Part shown: positions 1 through 10,245 of the stretch, piece after piece
Position numbering within the stretch: the first letter of the stretch is position 1
Layout of the letters: every line of letters starts with the position of its first letter
Assembly (NCBI RefSeq): GCF_001687105.1
Contig: NZ_CP014595.1
Coordinates: forward strand, 1-64,000
DNA length: 64,000 bases
Origin: Salipiger sp. CCB-MM3
GTDB taxonomy: Bacteria; Pseudomonadota; Alphaproteobacteria; Rhodobacterales; Rhodobacteraceae
Direction: 5' to 3'
Position numbers and translations under genes: made by a program
Notes under the pieces: generated by a model
What the model was told of the DNA's origin: nothing
The model's input: the letters and a program-made list of their open reading frames with translations, nothing else
Database searches by the model: none

Positions 1-702
1 CGTAAAGACCTACCGCTATGACGACGGCTCGACCCGCACCGTCGTGGCCTATGACGACGGCACGACGGTCGAGACGATCAAGGCCGCCGATGGCCGGGTG
101 CTGCGCCGTGCGCGCATCCTTCCCGATGGTCAGCAGGTTCTGCTCTTTGACGACACGCAGCAGGCGCAGGACGTGGTGGTGAGCGAACTGCCGCAGGCCC
201 GTACCCAGCGTCTCAACTTCCGTGATCTGCAGGGTGAGGACCTCGCCGCCGCGCTGGCCGCTCAGGAAGCCGAGGGCGTGAACCGCGCCTTCTCGCTGAA
301 CCAGATCCGCAACATTGACCGCGTGCGCCATCTGGTGCCCGAGATCTCGGTGGACACGGTGACCTTTCCGACCAACTCCGCGGCGATCCGCCCCGGTGAG
401 GCCGAGGAACTGGCGGCGCTCGGCAATGCGATGAAGCGGATGATCGAGCAGAACCCGTCGGAGGTCTTCCTGATCGAGGGTCACACCGACGCCACGGGCT
501 CGGCCAGCTACAATCTTGCGCTGTCGGATCGCCGCGCGGAATCCGTGGCGCTGGCGCTGACCGAATATTTCGACGTGCCGCCGTCGAACATGGTGCTGCA
601 GGGCTACGGCGAAAGTGATCTTGCGGTGCAAAGCCAGGGCGACGAGCGTGAAAACCGCCGCGCCGCGTGCGCCGCATCACCACGCTGCTGCAGGGCGACT
701 GA
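1..702 (+). CDS. OmpA-family outer-membrane protein, 3' part, frameshifted near the end
   Basis: The frame is open from the first base, so the gene starts upstream of the window. The readable part has a charged Asp/Arg/Val-rich region and then a C-terminal OmpA domain, which in this family binds peptidoglycan and ties the outer membrane to the wall. The signature is seen as FLIEGHTDATGS, then LSDRRAESV and GYGESDLAVQSQGDERENRRA. Directly after ENRRAA the frame breaks. One extra G near 664-670 would give the usual ending VRRITTLLQGD and the TGA at 700-702, just before a terminator. Read without that base, the frame runs on to 964 through low-quality sequence. A sequencing deletion is the simplest explanation; a true late frameshift is possible. 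Confidence 0.8.
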
Positions 703-727
703 CGCCCGACCGAGCACACCAACAAAG

Positions 728-759
728 CGCCCGCCCGGTTCCCCGTGGCGGGCGTTTTC
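728..759 (+). terminator. Rho-independent terminator after the OmpA gene
   Basis: A perfect 8-bp stem (CGCCCGCC at 728-735 with GGCGGGCG at 747-754) is followed by TTTTCT. It lies 25 bases after the TGA at 702, which supports 702 as the true gene end. Confidence 0.8.
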
Positions 760-820
760 TATGCGACGAAGCGCTGGCCAGAGACGCTTTAACGCCGTCG
801 CTCCAACTTCGCCGCTTTAT

Positions 821-879
821 CTTCTTCTCTTTGAAAATACGCCGGGGGTGAGCCGCGCAGCGGCGAGGGGCAGCGCCCC
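821..879 (-). repeat. Dispersed intergenic element, copy 1
   Basis: On the minus strand this reads GGGGCGCTGCCCC, then a CGCTGCGCGG-type core, CCCCGGCGTATTTT and GAGAAGAAG. A second copy in the same order lies at 10246-10304. Both sit in intergenic sequence. Elements of this look are, as far as I recall, common between genes in Rhodobacteraceae; no function can be read from it. Confidence 0.55.
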
Positions 880-903
880 CTCAATCCCAGAGCGTCACGC
901 GGT

Positions 904-1907
904 TCAGCCGCCGGTATGGCTCATGTGCCGCGACACGCGCCCGTCCACTGACTGGCGCGAATAGTCGAAATCATGGCCCTTGGGCTTGCGCGCGATGGCG
1001 GCGCGGATCGCCTCTTCGAGCGGCGCGTCACTGCCCGGATGGTTGCGCAGCGGCGCGCGCAGATCGGCGTTGTCCTCTTGACCGAGGCACATATAAAGCT
1101 CGCCGGTGCAGGTCAGCCGCACGCGATTGCAGCTTTCGCAGAAGTTATGCGTCAGCGGGGTGATGAAGCCGATCTTCTGGCCGGTCTCTTCCAGACGCAC
1201 GTAGCGGGCCGGGCCGCCGGTGCTTTCGGGAAGATCGGTGAGCGTATACTGCTCGGCGAGCTTGGCGCGCACATCCGACAGCTTCCAATACTGGCCCAGC
1301 CGGTCCTCATTGCCGATGTCACCCATGGGCATGACCTCGATCCACGTCAGATCGATGCCGCGCTCGGCGCACCATTCGGTCATCGAGAACAGCTCGTCCT
1401 CGTTGAAGCCCTTCAGCGCCACGGCGTTCAGCTTCACCCGCATGCCCACGGCCTGCGCCGCGTCGATGCCGCGCAGCACTTGCGGCAGGCGGCCCCAGCG
1501 GGTGATATTGGCGAATTTCTGTTCGTCCAGCGTGTCGAGCGAGATGTTCACCCGGCGCACCCCCGCGTCCCACAGCGGCTGCGCAAAGCGTTCGAGCTGC
1601 GAGCCATTGGTGGTCAGGGTCAATTCCTTCAGCGCCCCGGAGTCGAGATGCCGGTCATCGCGCCAAAGAAGGTCATGATGTCGCGCCGGACCAGAGGCTC
1701 ACCGCCGGTGATGCGCAGTTTCTCGACGCCAAGGCCGACGAAGGTCGAGCACAGGCGGTCAAGCTCTTCGAGCGTCAGAAGCTCCTTCTTGGGCAGGAAG
1801 CTCATGTTCTCGGACATGCAATAGACGCAGCGGAAATCGCAGCGGTCCGTCACCGAGACGCGCAGGTAAGAGATCGGGCGGAGGAATGGATCGACAAGCG
1901 GGGTCAT
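904..1907 (-). pseudogene. moaA: GTP 3',8-cyclase MoaA, frameshifted as read
   Basis: MoaA is the radical-SAM enzyme that starts molybdenum cofactor (molybdopterin) synthesis from GTP. The start is ATG at 1907 (MTPLVDPF). The SAM-cluster motif CDFRCVYC and the GGEP motif ([12 protein letters not shown]) are in the first frame. The second cluster, CESC with a Cys 13 residues on ([12 protein letters not shown]), is in the second. The frames separate near 1651-1654: [11 protein letters not shown] then stop, where the family has roughly [19 protein letters not shown]. Adding one base restores an uninterrupted protein of about 334 residues. Everything else looks intact, so I favour a base-call error over real loss. 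Moco is not FeMo-co, so nitrogenase would not depend on it. Confidence 0.85.
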
Positions 1908-2004
1908 GGGTCTGAATGTATGCGCGAAACCCTGCCGGGACAAGCCGCTGCGCGATTGTCAGACCGGGGGGTGCGCCCTAATCTTGCACACATGACAGTG
2001 AACG

Positions 2005-2529
2005 TTGCGACACACGCCCCGATCCGCAGCCGCCGCGCCCAAGCTGGCGCTGGCGCAGAAAACTCGTTTAGGCGCGGCGCTTGTCGCGCTTGGTGCCTGC
2101 GCGCAGCAGGGCGCGCAGACCCTACCAGCCCTACGCCCGAGGCGCAGGCCCCGACCCAGACCTCGGTGACCACGGCGCGCCGCCCGCCAGCGCGCGTACC
2201 GAGAAGAGTTCGACACCACCAGCGTCGAGGAACGCGCCGCCGCCGCCGCCGCGCCAAGCAGTTCCGAGCGTCAGCTTGGCAGCACGGTGGCCTCGCTGGG
2301 CGATCCCGCCGAGCCGGGCTTCTGGCTCGAAACGCCGCTGGTCTCTAGCGTGACCAAGGGCAGGGTGGTCTATCCCGGCACCGGCAAGTCGGCACAGGTC
2401 GAGCTTCGCCCCATCGACGGCCCGGCATCGGGTGGCAGCCGGATCTCGCTGGCGGCCATGCGCCTCATCGGCGCGCCGCTGACCGATCTGCCGACCATCA
2501 CGGTCTACGCGGGCGGCGCGGCAAGCTGA
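2005..2529 (+). pseudogene. Small lipoprotein, multiply frameshifted as read
   Basis: Three overlapping frames join into one protein. It opens with a signal peptide and lipobox (ALVALGACAQQG from about 2065), continues with EAQAPTQTSVTTA and FDTTSVEERAAAAAAPSSS, and ends with a well-formed C-terminal domain (LGDPAEPGFWLETPLV to YAGGAAS, stop at 2529). Each frame change (near 2126-2133, 2180-2186 and 2204-2209) equals the loss of one base, mostly in G or C runs. The start cannot be fixed: TTG at 2005 is in frame, and ATG at 1992 is in another frame. Small secreted lipoproteins of this kind are common and uncharacterised in Rhodobacteraceae. Role unknown. Confidence 0.6.
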
Positions 2530-2676
2530 GCGCAGCCCAACGGGTCGCGGCGCGGCGGGGGCGGGCGGCCCCCGATCCCCCGCGCGCGCTCTGCGCTTGA
2601 AGGGCGACCGGCGCTGGTTTATGTCCCCCGGAACAAACGACAGACCAAAACCGCCCTTTTCCCAGGAAAGACCCGC

Positions 2677-3798
2677 ATGCGCGCCGAGATCCAGAACACC
2701 GTCGAGAAAATCAAGAAGTCGGTCGACCTGCTGGAGCAGCGCCTTGACTGGGAGACTGCGGAGTTCCGGCTCGAGGAGTTCAACGCGCGGGTCGAAGACC
2801 CGAACCTCTGGGACGATCCTGCCGCGGCGCAAAAGCTGATGCGCGAGCGTCAACAGCTGGTGGATGCCATCGACACCTACAAGTCGATCAAGCAGGAACT
2901 GGCGGATCAGATTGAACTGATCGAACTGGGCGAGATGGAAGAAGACGACGAGGTCGTCGCCGAGGCCGAGACGTCGCTCAAGGCGCTGGCCGAGACCGCG
3001 GGGCAGAAAGAGCTTGAGGCGCTGCTCGACGGCGAGGCCGACGGCAATGACACCTTCCTCGAGATCAACGCCGGTGCCGGTGGCACCGAGGCCTGTGACT
3101 GGGCCGCCATGCTGCAGCGGATGTACGTCCGCTGGGCCGAAAAGCGCGGCTATGAGGTCGAGCTTCAGTCGGAAGAAGCGGGCGCCGAGGCGGGCATCAA
3201 ATCCTGCGCCTACAAGATCTCTGGCCCCAACGCCTATGGCTGGCTGAAGTCCGAAAGCGGCGTGCACCGTCTGGTGCGCATCTCGCCCTTCGGCAAGGGC
3301 ACGCGCGAGACCTCCTTTGCCTCGGTCTGGGTCTACCCGGTGGTTGACGACAATATCGAGATCGAAGTGAACCCCGCCGACATCCGCGTCGACACCTACC
3401 GCTCGTCCGGCGCGGGCGGTCAGCACGTGAACACCACCGACTCTGCGGTGCGGATCACCCACCATCCCACGGGCATCGTCGTGACCTCGTCGGAAAAGTC
3501 GCAGCACCAGAACCGCGATATCGCCATGAAGGCCCTGAAATCGCGGCTCTATCAGATGGAGCTCGACAAGCGGAACGCGGCGATCAACGAGGCCCATGAG
3601 AACAAGGGCTCGGCGGGCTGGGGCAACCAGATCCGGTCGTACGTGCTGCAGCCCTACCAGATGGTGAAGGACCTGCGCACCAGCCACGAGACCTCGGACA
3701 CGCAAGGCGTGCTCGATGGAGATCTCGACCCGTTCATGGGCGCGACGCTGGCGCAGCAGGTCTCGGGCAAGTCCCGCGCCGACGCCCGCGACGACTGA
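2677..3798 (+). CDS. prfB: Peptide chain release factor 2
   Basis: RF2 reads UGA and UAA stop codons in the ribosomal A site and triggers peptide release. The 373-residue protein has the N-terminal helical domain, the codon-recognition tripeptide SPF ([12 protein letters not shown]) that separates RF2 from RF1 (PxT), and the catalytic GGQ loop ([14 protein letters not shown]). It is a single frame from ATG with no internal in-frame UGA, so the programmed +1 frameshift known from E. coli prfB is absent here. Length is normal. It stands alone between the lipoprotein gene and a DUF2189 gene. Confidence 0.97.
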   Translation: MRAEIQNTVEKIKKSVDLLEQRLDWETAEFRLEEFNARVEDPNLWDDPAAAQKLMRERQQLVDAIDTYKSIKQELADQIELIELGEMEEDDEVVAEAETSLKALAETAGQKELEALLDGEADGNDTFLEINAGAGGTEACDWAAMLQRMYVRWAEKRGYEVELQSEEAGAEAGIKSCAYKISGPNAYGWLKSESGVHRLVRISPFGKGTRETSFASVWVYPVVDDNIEIEVNPADIRVDTYRSSGAGGQHVNTTDSAVRITHHPTGIVVTSSEKSQHQNRDIAMKALKSRLYQMELDKRNAAINEAHENKGSAGWGNQIRSYVLQPYQMVKDLRTSHETSDTQGVLDGDLDPFMGATLAQQVSGKSRADARDD

Positions 3799-3886
3799 TC
3801 CTGCCACGCCCGCCCGACAGGATGCTTGCCTAACGCGGTCCCTCCCGGCTTAAATCTCCTGCAAGAGGGGATCGGAGGGAAGGCGT

Positions 3887-4729
3887 ATGGAGCGTATCGG
3901 GTCGGAGAGCACTGGCGAGGACAAAGACGCGCGGCGCTTTGGTCCGGATGATCATGCCGAGGCCCCGTTGCACGGGGTGCCCGAGTTTTCCGACGTCACG
4001 GTCAAGACATTGCGCAAGGCATTGCGGCAGGGCTGGTCCGATCTGGTCTTCGCGCCCGGCTTCGCGCTGGTCTTTGCCGGCGTCTACGTGCTGGCGGGCC
4101 TGTTTCTGGCGTGGCTGACCTTGGCGACCGGCACCAGCTATTGGCTGGTTCTGGCGGCGATCGGCTTTCCGCTGATCAGCCCCTTTGCGGCGGTGGGCTT
4201 TTACGAGGTCTCGCGCCGCCTCGAACGCGGCCAGCCCTTGGACTGGATGCAGATCTTCAGCGTCATCCTGCGGCAGTCCAAACGGCAATTGCCCTCGCTC
4301 TGCGCGGTGATCGTCATCGTCTTTCTGTTCTGGTTCTTCCTCGGCCACATGATCTTTGCGCTGTTCCTCGGGCTTGCGCCGATGACCAATGTCTCGTCGA
4401 GCCTCGAGGTGTTCCTCACGCCAAACGGGCTGACCATGCTGGCGGTGGGCTCGGTTGTAGGGGCGGGCTTTGCCACGCTGCTTTACATGATCACCGTGCT
4501 GGCGCTGCCGCTGCTGCTGGACCGGGACGTGGATTTCGTCACCGCGATGATCGCTTCGTTTCAATATGTTGCCGCCCACCCGCTGCCGATGTTCGGCTGG
4601 GGTGTGCTGCTGGCGCTGGTGACCTTCGTGGCGATGCTACCGGCGTTTCTGGGGCTCTTCGTCGCCTTGCCCGTGCTGGGACATGCGACATGGCACCTTT
4701 ACGATCTGCTTCGGGTCGACGGCACGTGA
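3887..4729 (+). CDS. DUF2189 multi-pass membrane protein
   Basis: This 280-residue inner-membrane protein has about 35-45 charged N-terminal residues, then roughly six hydrophobic segments: around FALVFAGVYVLAGLFLAWL, YWLVLAAIGFPLI, LCAVIVIVFLFWFFLGHMI, LAVGSVVGAGFATLLYMI, and two near the C terminus. It fits the DUF2189 family, often called cytochrome c oxidase subunit I-like but without haem ligands. No catalytic motif is visible and the function is unknown. A purine-rich stretch (GGGATCGGAGGGAAGG) precedes the ATG. Confidence 0.8.
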   Translation: MERIGSESTGEDKDARRFGPDDHAEAPLHGVPEFSDVTVKTLRKALRQGWSDLVFAPGFALVFAGVYVLAGLFLAWLTLATGTSYWLVLAAIGFPLISPFAAVGFYEVSRRLERGQPLDWMQIFSVILRQSKRQLPSLCAVIVIVFLFWFFLGHMIFALFLGLAPMTNVSSSLEVFLTPNGLTMLAVGSVVGAGFATLLYMITVLALPLLLDRDVDFVTAMIASFQYVAAHPLPMFGWGVLLALVTFVAMLPAFLGLFVALPVLGHATWHLYDLLRVDGT

Positions 4730-4790
4730 TGGATGGCGGATGAGGGGAGTGCTGGGCGGGGCGCCGGGTCTGACGGCACCCCGCTTGTGG

Positions 4791-5660
4791 TCAGCGGAAC
4801 GGCTCGTTGACGCGCAGCTGCTGGCGGTGGAAGGGCACAAGCTCTTTCATCGTCCGGTAGCCGGCACCGCGCGCAGCGGCGAGCACCTTGTGGGTGTCAT
4901 GGCCGAGGTATTCGTAGACCAGCCGCGCCGCACGCCTGCCCGAAGGGTTCTCGGGGGTGGTGCGCACGGTGTAGCCAACCCAGAAATGGTTGGCGAGCGC
5001 GGCAGCACGCGAGAGGTAGTTGAACGAGGTGGTCACCGCATCGCGGCGGCTGACCAGCGCGGCGATCCCCTCGGCCTGCGGCATGACCAGCCCGCGATAC
5101 TCGCGCGAGGCGGCATCGGTGGGCAGATCATACATGGCCAGCGCCTCTTTCGGCTCGAAGCCGCGCAGGAAGGTATAGCCGCCCTGACGAGAAATATGCA
5201 CGACGCCGACGACGAAACGCTCTTCTTCGGAGAAGGCAGCGCGCGAGAAGCGATAGAAGCCCGAGGGGAAATCATCCTCGACCAGCCCCTTCATTCCGGC
5301 ACCGACGTAATCGGCGATGAACGGATGGCTCAGCAGATCGCGCGGCTCTTGCCGGATCTCCTCGACCGGTTCGAGCAGAATGCGCGCGTCGACGTTGAAG
5401 AAGGTGCAGATGCGGTGCAGCACGTCCGGCCGGGGGAAGGATTCCCCCGCCAGATAGCGATTGAACTGCGTCCGGTTAATTCCGAGGTCGCGGCACAGGG
5501 CGGAAATGGAGGGGGCGTGTTTCCCGAGCCTTCGGAGATTCGCGCCAAACACACTGCGCAATTCTGCGGGGCTGGGTTGTGACTGTCTGTCTCCGGGACG
5601 GTTTGCCATGCCGCTTTCTTTCTTCTTAGAGACAGTTCCTTCAAGGACAACGCCATCCAT
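4791..5660 (-). CDS. XRE-family helix-turn-helix transcriptional regulator
   Basis: A 289-residue cytoplasmic DNA-binding protein. Residues about 30-85 form an XRE-type helix-turn-helix (LRRLGKHAPSISALCRDLGI, NRTQFNRYLAGESFPRPDVL). The remaining 200 residues are a ligand- or partner-binding domain with no motif I recognise. ATG at 5660 is chosen because AAGGGAG lies nine bases upstream; an in-frame TTG two codons earlier and an ATG at 5609 are alternatives. It is divergent from the small gene at 5837, and the intergenic region has a repeated TTGCGCA that could be its operator. Target unknown. Confidence 0.8.
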   Translation of the reverse strand: MDGVVLEGTVSKKKESGMANRPGDRQSQPSPAELRSVFGANLRRLGKHAPSISALCRDLGINRTQFNRYLAGESFPRPDVLHRICTFFNVDARILLEPVEEIRQEPRDLLSHPFIADYVGAGMKGLVEDDFPSGFYRFSRAAFSEEERFVVGVVHISRQGGYTFLRGFEPKEALAMYDLPTDAASREYRGLVMPQAEGIAALVSRRDAVTTSFNYLSRAAALANHFWVGYTVRTTPENPSGRRAARLVYEYLGHDTHKVLAAARGAGYRTMKELVPFHRQQLRVNEPFR

Positions 5661-5716
5661 GGGCAATTTCTCCCTTTGAACCGATTACCTGTCGCGCTAT
5701 AGCGTCAGCGTTGATG

Positions 5717-5744
5717 CCATTGCGCACCAAGCGTTGCGCATATT
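5717..5744. promoter_or_regulatory. Paired TTGCGCA sites, possible operator of the XRE regulator
   Basis: Two TTGCGCA heptamers, each containing the palindrome TGCGCA, lie about 15 bases apart between the XRE gene and the divergent small gene. Their position between divergent genes suggests autoregulation, but this is inference only. Confidence 0.3.
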
Positions 5745-5836
5745 GTCACAAAAAGCAAGCGTGCGTCACGTTTCGCGCGATGTGCCGAGGTGCTTGAGTG
5801 CGTCAGTGTTGTGTGGAGAGACGGTGGGGGGTGTCC

Positions 5837-6190
5837 ATGTCACAGAAAATGTATGGTGTTGTACTTTGGGCCGATCAAACCGAACAGAAAGCGGTCATCT
5901 GGTGTGAGGACCATGGTGATCTGGCTTATTGGCACGATTCAAATCCGAGCATTCACGACGGCGCGGAACTGGATGTCGGGGACCTCATTCAATTCGAGGT
6001 CACCGAGGGCGAAAGCCTGCGGCGGGCAAGCAATCCTGAACGTCTTGAGTCGCAATCCTACTTCGGTCTTGCTCAGAGTTTGCGCGCTGCGGAGTCTCCC
6101 GCAACGCCGAGCATGGTCGATCGTCCGGCTGGGGAGCGGGTGATCGCCTTTCCGGGGGCACGCCGACGTGAAAAGGCTTTTGTCGCCTAG
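5837..6190 (+). CDS. Small conserved protein, possibly OB/cold-shock-like fold
   Basis: A 117-residue soluble protein starting MSQKMYGVVLWADQ. An in-frame start 13 codons upstream exists, but its extension (MRQCCVERRWGVS) looks non-coding. The first 60 residues alternate short strands (GVVLWADQ, KAVIWCEDHGDLAYW, GDLIQFEV) in an order reminiscent of a cold-shock OB fold, but the RNA-binding aromatic motifs are not there, so this is weak. The C-terminal half is polar and low in complexity. I do not recognise a family with a known function. It is followed by a strong hairpin shared with ilvN. Confidence 0.65.
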   Translation: MSQKMYGVVLWADQTEQKAVIWCEDHGDLAYWHDSNPSIHDGAELDVGDLIQFEVTEGESLRRASNPERLESQSYFGLAQSLRAAESPATPSMVDRPAGERVIAFPGARRREKAFVA

Positions 6191-6225
6191 CCACCACTCC
6201 GGAACGTCGCGTCCTTGGAACAAAG

Positions 6226-6250
6226 AAAGGGTCCGCTAAGCGGACCCTTT
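6226..6250. terminator. Bidirectional terminator between two convergent genes
   Basis: A perfect 11-bp stem (AAAGGGTCCGC with GCGGACCCTTT) and a TAA loop lie between the ends of the genes at 6190 (+) and 6285 (-). T-rich sequence flanks it on both strands, better on the minus strand, so it probably ends ilvN transcription as well. Confidence 0.8.
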
Positions 6251-6284
6251 CGCATTTCTACCCAATATGTTGCGCGTCTTGCGC

Positions 6285-6848
6285 TCAGTCGTGTCCGCGC
6301 GACAGGGCCGCGACGCCGGTGCGCGCCACCTGAACAAGGCCAAGCGGGCGCATCAGGTCGGCAAAAGCGTCGATCTTGTCAGGCGTGCCGGTGAGTTGGA
6401 AGACAAAGCTCTCAAGCGTGCTGTCCACCACATTGGCGCGGAAGATGTCCGCAAGGCGCAGCGCCTCGACCCGCTTGTCACCCGCGCCCACGACCTTCAG
6501 CAGAGCCAGTTCCCGCTCGACCGAGCTGCCTTCGGCGGTCAGGTCGTGCACGTCGCGCACCGAAACGATCCGGCCCAGCTGTGCCTTGATCTGCTCGATC
6601 ACCTGCGGCGTGCCGGTGGTGACAATGGTGATCCGCGACAGATGCCCTTCGTGATCCACCTCGGCCACGGTCAGGCTGTCGATGTTATAGCCGCGCCCGG
6701 AAAAGAGCCCGATAACCCGCGCCAGAACGCCCGGTTCGTTTTCCACCAGAACGGTAATCGTATGGGTTTCCTGCACGTCCGAGAATGTCGGCCGGAGGTT
6801 ATAGGCCGAATGTTTGGACGAACCTTTCTTGATCTGTAGCGGCGACAT
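6285..6848 (-). CDS. ilvN: Acetolactate synthase small (regulatory) subunit
   Basis: The regulatory subunit of acetohydroxyacid synthase, which activates the catalytic subunit and gives valine feedback inhibition in branched-chain amino-acid synthesis. An ACT domain covers residues about 28-100 (ITVLVENEPGVLARVIGLFS, GRGYNIDSLTVAEVDHEG). A second small-subunit domain follows, ending VARTGVAALSRGHD. Length of 187 residues is a little above the usual 160-175 because of an N-terminal extension (MSPLQIKKGSSKHSAYNLRP). AAGGAG precedes the ATG. ilvB lies about 1 kb upstream on the same strand with an unrelated gene on the other strand between them, so the usual ilvBN operon is interrupted. Confidence 0.95.
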   Translation of the reverse strand: MSPLQIKKGSSKHSAYNLRPTFSDVQETHTITVLVENEPGVLARVIGLFSGRGYNIDSLTVAEVDHEGHLSRITIVTTGTPQVIEQIKAQLGRIVSVRDVHDLTAEGSSVERELALLKVVGAGDKRVEALRLADIFRANVVDSTLESFVFQLTGTPDKIDAFADLMRPLGLVQVARTGVAALSRGHD

Positions 6849-7020
6849 TATTGCAGCTCCTTATTGCAACGCAGGAAGCGGGACGGGCATCTGGGCAATT
6901 GTGGCGGATTGTTGACCGCTTGTTGACACAATGTTGCCTAAATTTTTGGAAACCGTTTCGCTCTCTTTTTCGTGTCTCCTGCTGTGCGTCGCAAGGCGCA
7001 TGCAACAGGAGGAGTTATTG

Positions 7021-7551
7021 ATGTTCGGAATTTTCAGGGGCTTCGGCTCGAAAGACGAAGACCAGCATGACGGTGGCCTGCATGTGGATCTGCTGGCCGA
7101 CGTGAATATCGGCGGCGATGACGGGATCGATATCGGGGCGATTGCCGATGTGGACCTCGACGAAGACGGGCTCGACACGGATGTGCTGGCCGGGGTCAAC
7201 GTAGGCGGCGAGGATGGTATCGACGTGGATGCTTTCGTCAGCGCCGATCTCGACGAGGACGGGCTCGATGTCGACGTGCTTGCCGATGCGGATATCGGCG
7301 GCGACGACGGTATCAACGTCGATGCTTTTGCCAGCGCCGATCTGGATGAGGACGGGCTGGATGTGGATGCCATCGCCGATGCGGACGTGGGCGAAGACAT
7401 CGACCTGACCGCCATTGCCGCTGCCGACGTCGGTGAGGACATCAACCTCTTTGCGCTGCTCACCGGCAATGTCGAAAGCGGCTCTGACGAGCATGGCGGC
7501 GAGGAATACGCCGACGATTGCGACGACGGGCTGCTCGACATCATTCTGTAA
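7021..7551 (+). CDS. Asp-rich repeat protein of unknown function
   Basis: A 176-residue, extremely acidic protein beginning MFGIFRGFGSKDEDQHDGG. The start is ATG at 7021, with AGGAGG seven bases upstream. Residues about 20-140 are at least eight imperfect units of 15-17 residues. Two types alternate: one like ADxNIGGDDGINVDAFA, the other SADLDEDGLDVDVL. The hydrophobic/Asp periodicity suggests a beta-solenoid or a cation-binding repeat, but no EF-hand or RTX nonapeptide is present. There is no signal peptide or membrane segment. It interrupts ilvB and ilvN on the opposite strand and has its own terminator. Family and role not recognised. Confidence 0.8.
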   Translation: MFGIFRGFGSKDEDQHDGGLHVDLLADVNIGGDDGIDIGAIADVDLDEDGLDTDVLAGVNVGGEDGIDVDAFVSADLDEDGLDVDVLADADIGGDDGINVDAFASADLDEDGLDVDAIADADVGEDIDLTAIAAADVGEDINLFALLTGNVESGSDEHGGEEYADDCDDGLLDIIL

Positions 7552-7622
7552 CCGGTTTTCACCAAAGACTTTTCATCCGGTATTTCAGCAGAATTTTCAG
7601 CAGTTATTTCAGTACCAAGTAA

Positions 7623-7656
7623 GCGGCGTCCGGAGTGGGGGCGCCGCGTTTTTTTT
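7623..7656 (+). terminator. Rho-independent terminator after the Asp-rich gene
   Basis: A 9-bp stem (GCGGCGTCC with GGGCGCCGC, one G-U pair) is followed directly by a run of eight T. It lies 70 bases after the stop codon at 7551. Confidence 0.9.
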
Positions 7657-7786
7657 GCTAGCAGCGGCAGGGCGCGCGCAGGGACTGCGCCGCATTGGCG
7701 GGCCGGGTGGCTGGCCGAAGTGATGGCGGCAAAGATCATCCGGCTTCCTCCTCTGACCGGCGCTGCGGAACATGCATGGGGTGGGG

Positions 7787-7809
7787 GCGGACGGGGCAGT
7801 CCCGTCCGC
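7787..7809 (-). terminator. Hairpin just after ilvB, probable terminator
   Basis: A perfect 9-bp GC stem (GCGGACGGG with CCCGTCCGC, loop of five) starts eight bases beyond the ilvB stop. There is no clear T-run on the minus strand, so it may be an mRNA 3' stabiliser rather than a strong terminator. Confidence 0.5.
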
Positions 7810-7816
7810 TAATGGC

Positions 7817-9571
<1,755 letters not shown>

Positions 9572-9617
9572 CGCGGTCTCCGTTCCAGACGTCATTCACT
9601 TAATTTCTGTCGCGCAC

Positions 9618-9686
9618 AAAAAAGCCCCCGAGGATGTCGGGGGCGCATGGGGGTCCATTATGGTTCCGATTACCGGCCCATGCGCC
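9618..9686 (-). promoter_or_regulatory. ilvB transcription attenuator: terminator and competing antiterminator
   Basis: On the minus strand, a perfect 8-bp stem (GCCCCCGA at 9631-9624 by complement, TCGGGGGC) ends in six T at 9623-9618, a textbook terminator just before ilvB. Upstream, GGCGCATGGG inside the leader ORF (9686-9677) can pair perfectly over 10 bp with CCCATGCGCC (9651-9642). That second arm overlaps the first bases of the terminator stem, so the two structures exclude each other. Stalling of a ribosome on the Leu/Val/Ile codons would leave the first arm free and allow read-through. Completing the peptide would cover it and allow termination. Confidence 0.85.
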
Positions 9687-9717
9687 ATGTCTCTACAATG
9701 ATTACAAGTAGGCCCAT
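9670..9717 (-). CDS. ilvB leader peptide, 15 residues
   Basis: A short ORF, MGLLVIIVETWRMGR then TAA, with GGGAG ten bases before its ATG. Six consecutive codons (3-8) specify Leu, Leu, Val, Ile, Ile, Val, exactly the amino acids made by the pathway. Its last codons overlap the antiterminator arm. This is the pattern expected of a peptide that senses charged branched-chain tRNAs; it is too short for routine gene callers. Confidence 0.85.
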   Translation of the reverse strand: MGLLVIIVETWRMGR

Positions 9718-9998
9718 AATCCGCAGACTCCCTTCGTGCGTGGGCCGGACCATAGGCGGAGGGGCAGGGGGCGTCAACACCTAACGGCACAGAAAAACTG
9801 CGTGCGGCGCGAGAAAAATTTACTTTTGTTGCGCGTGATGTGGGTGCGGATGATCTTTTACGAAACATTGCGCCAGTTTTGGCCTGCTGTGCGCCACGAC
9901 TCGCGCATGACACGAGACCGCGCGTCAACGTGAATTGTGCGTGCGGGACCTGCGTGAAATACTGAACTGGAGGGTTTACTTATGCGCAGGAGGGAAAC

Positions 9999-10220
9999 AT
10001 GGCGCATCATCACAGGTTCTATCGTCGGGCGCGGGAGTTTGGCGCGCTGAAGGCCGTCGCGCTGGTGGGGCTGCTCGTCCTGACCCAAGCGCTGGCCAGC
10101 ATTCAGACCCATCATGCCGCCGAAGAGGCCGCGATCGAGACCGTGCATGTCCCGCAGCTGCTGCCCGCCATGTTCGGAGAGGCCGAGGACGCGGTGGCGA
10201 AGATCGGCAAGCTGATCTGA
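9999..10220 (+). CDS. Small single-pass membrane or exported protein
   Basis: A 73-residue protein with a basic start (MAHHHRFYRRAREF) and one hydrophobic segment (LKAVALVGLLVLTQALASI, residues about 18-36). A short acidic/hydrophobic tail ends AEDAVAKIGKLI. GCAGGAGGG precedes the ATG by about five bases, which makes translation credible. It could be a membrane anchor or a secreted peptide. It is not in an obvious operon. No family recognised. Confidence 0.6.
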   Translation: MAHHHRFYRRAREFGALKAVALVGLLVLTQALASIQTHHAAEEAAIETVHVPQLLPAMFGEAEDAVAKIGKLI

Positions 10221-10245
10221 GTGCGGTCTGGCGGTTGAGGCATTT

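Noticed and set aside
2131..3807. Very long minus-strand ORF opposite prfB (558 codons)
   Set aside because: It lies antisense to a perfectly conserved prfB; long antisense frames are expected at this GC content. The protein has no recognisable motif.
9596..9928. 110-codon ORF across the ilvB leader
   Set aside because: It overlaps the attenuator and terminator and has no ribosome site; the 15-codon leader ORF explains the region better.
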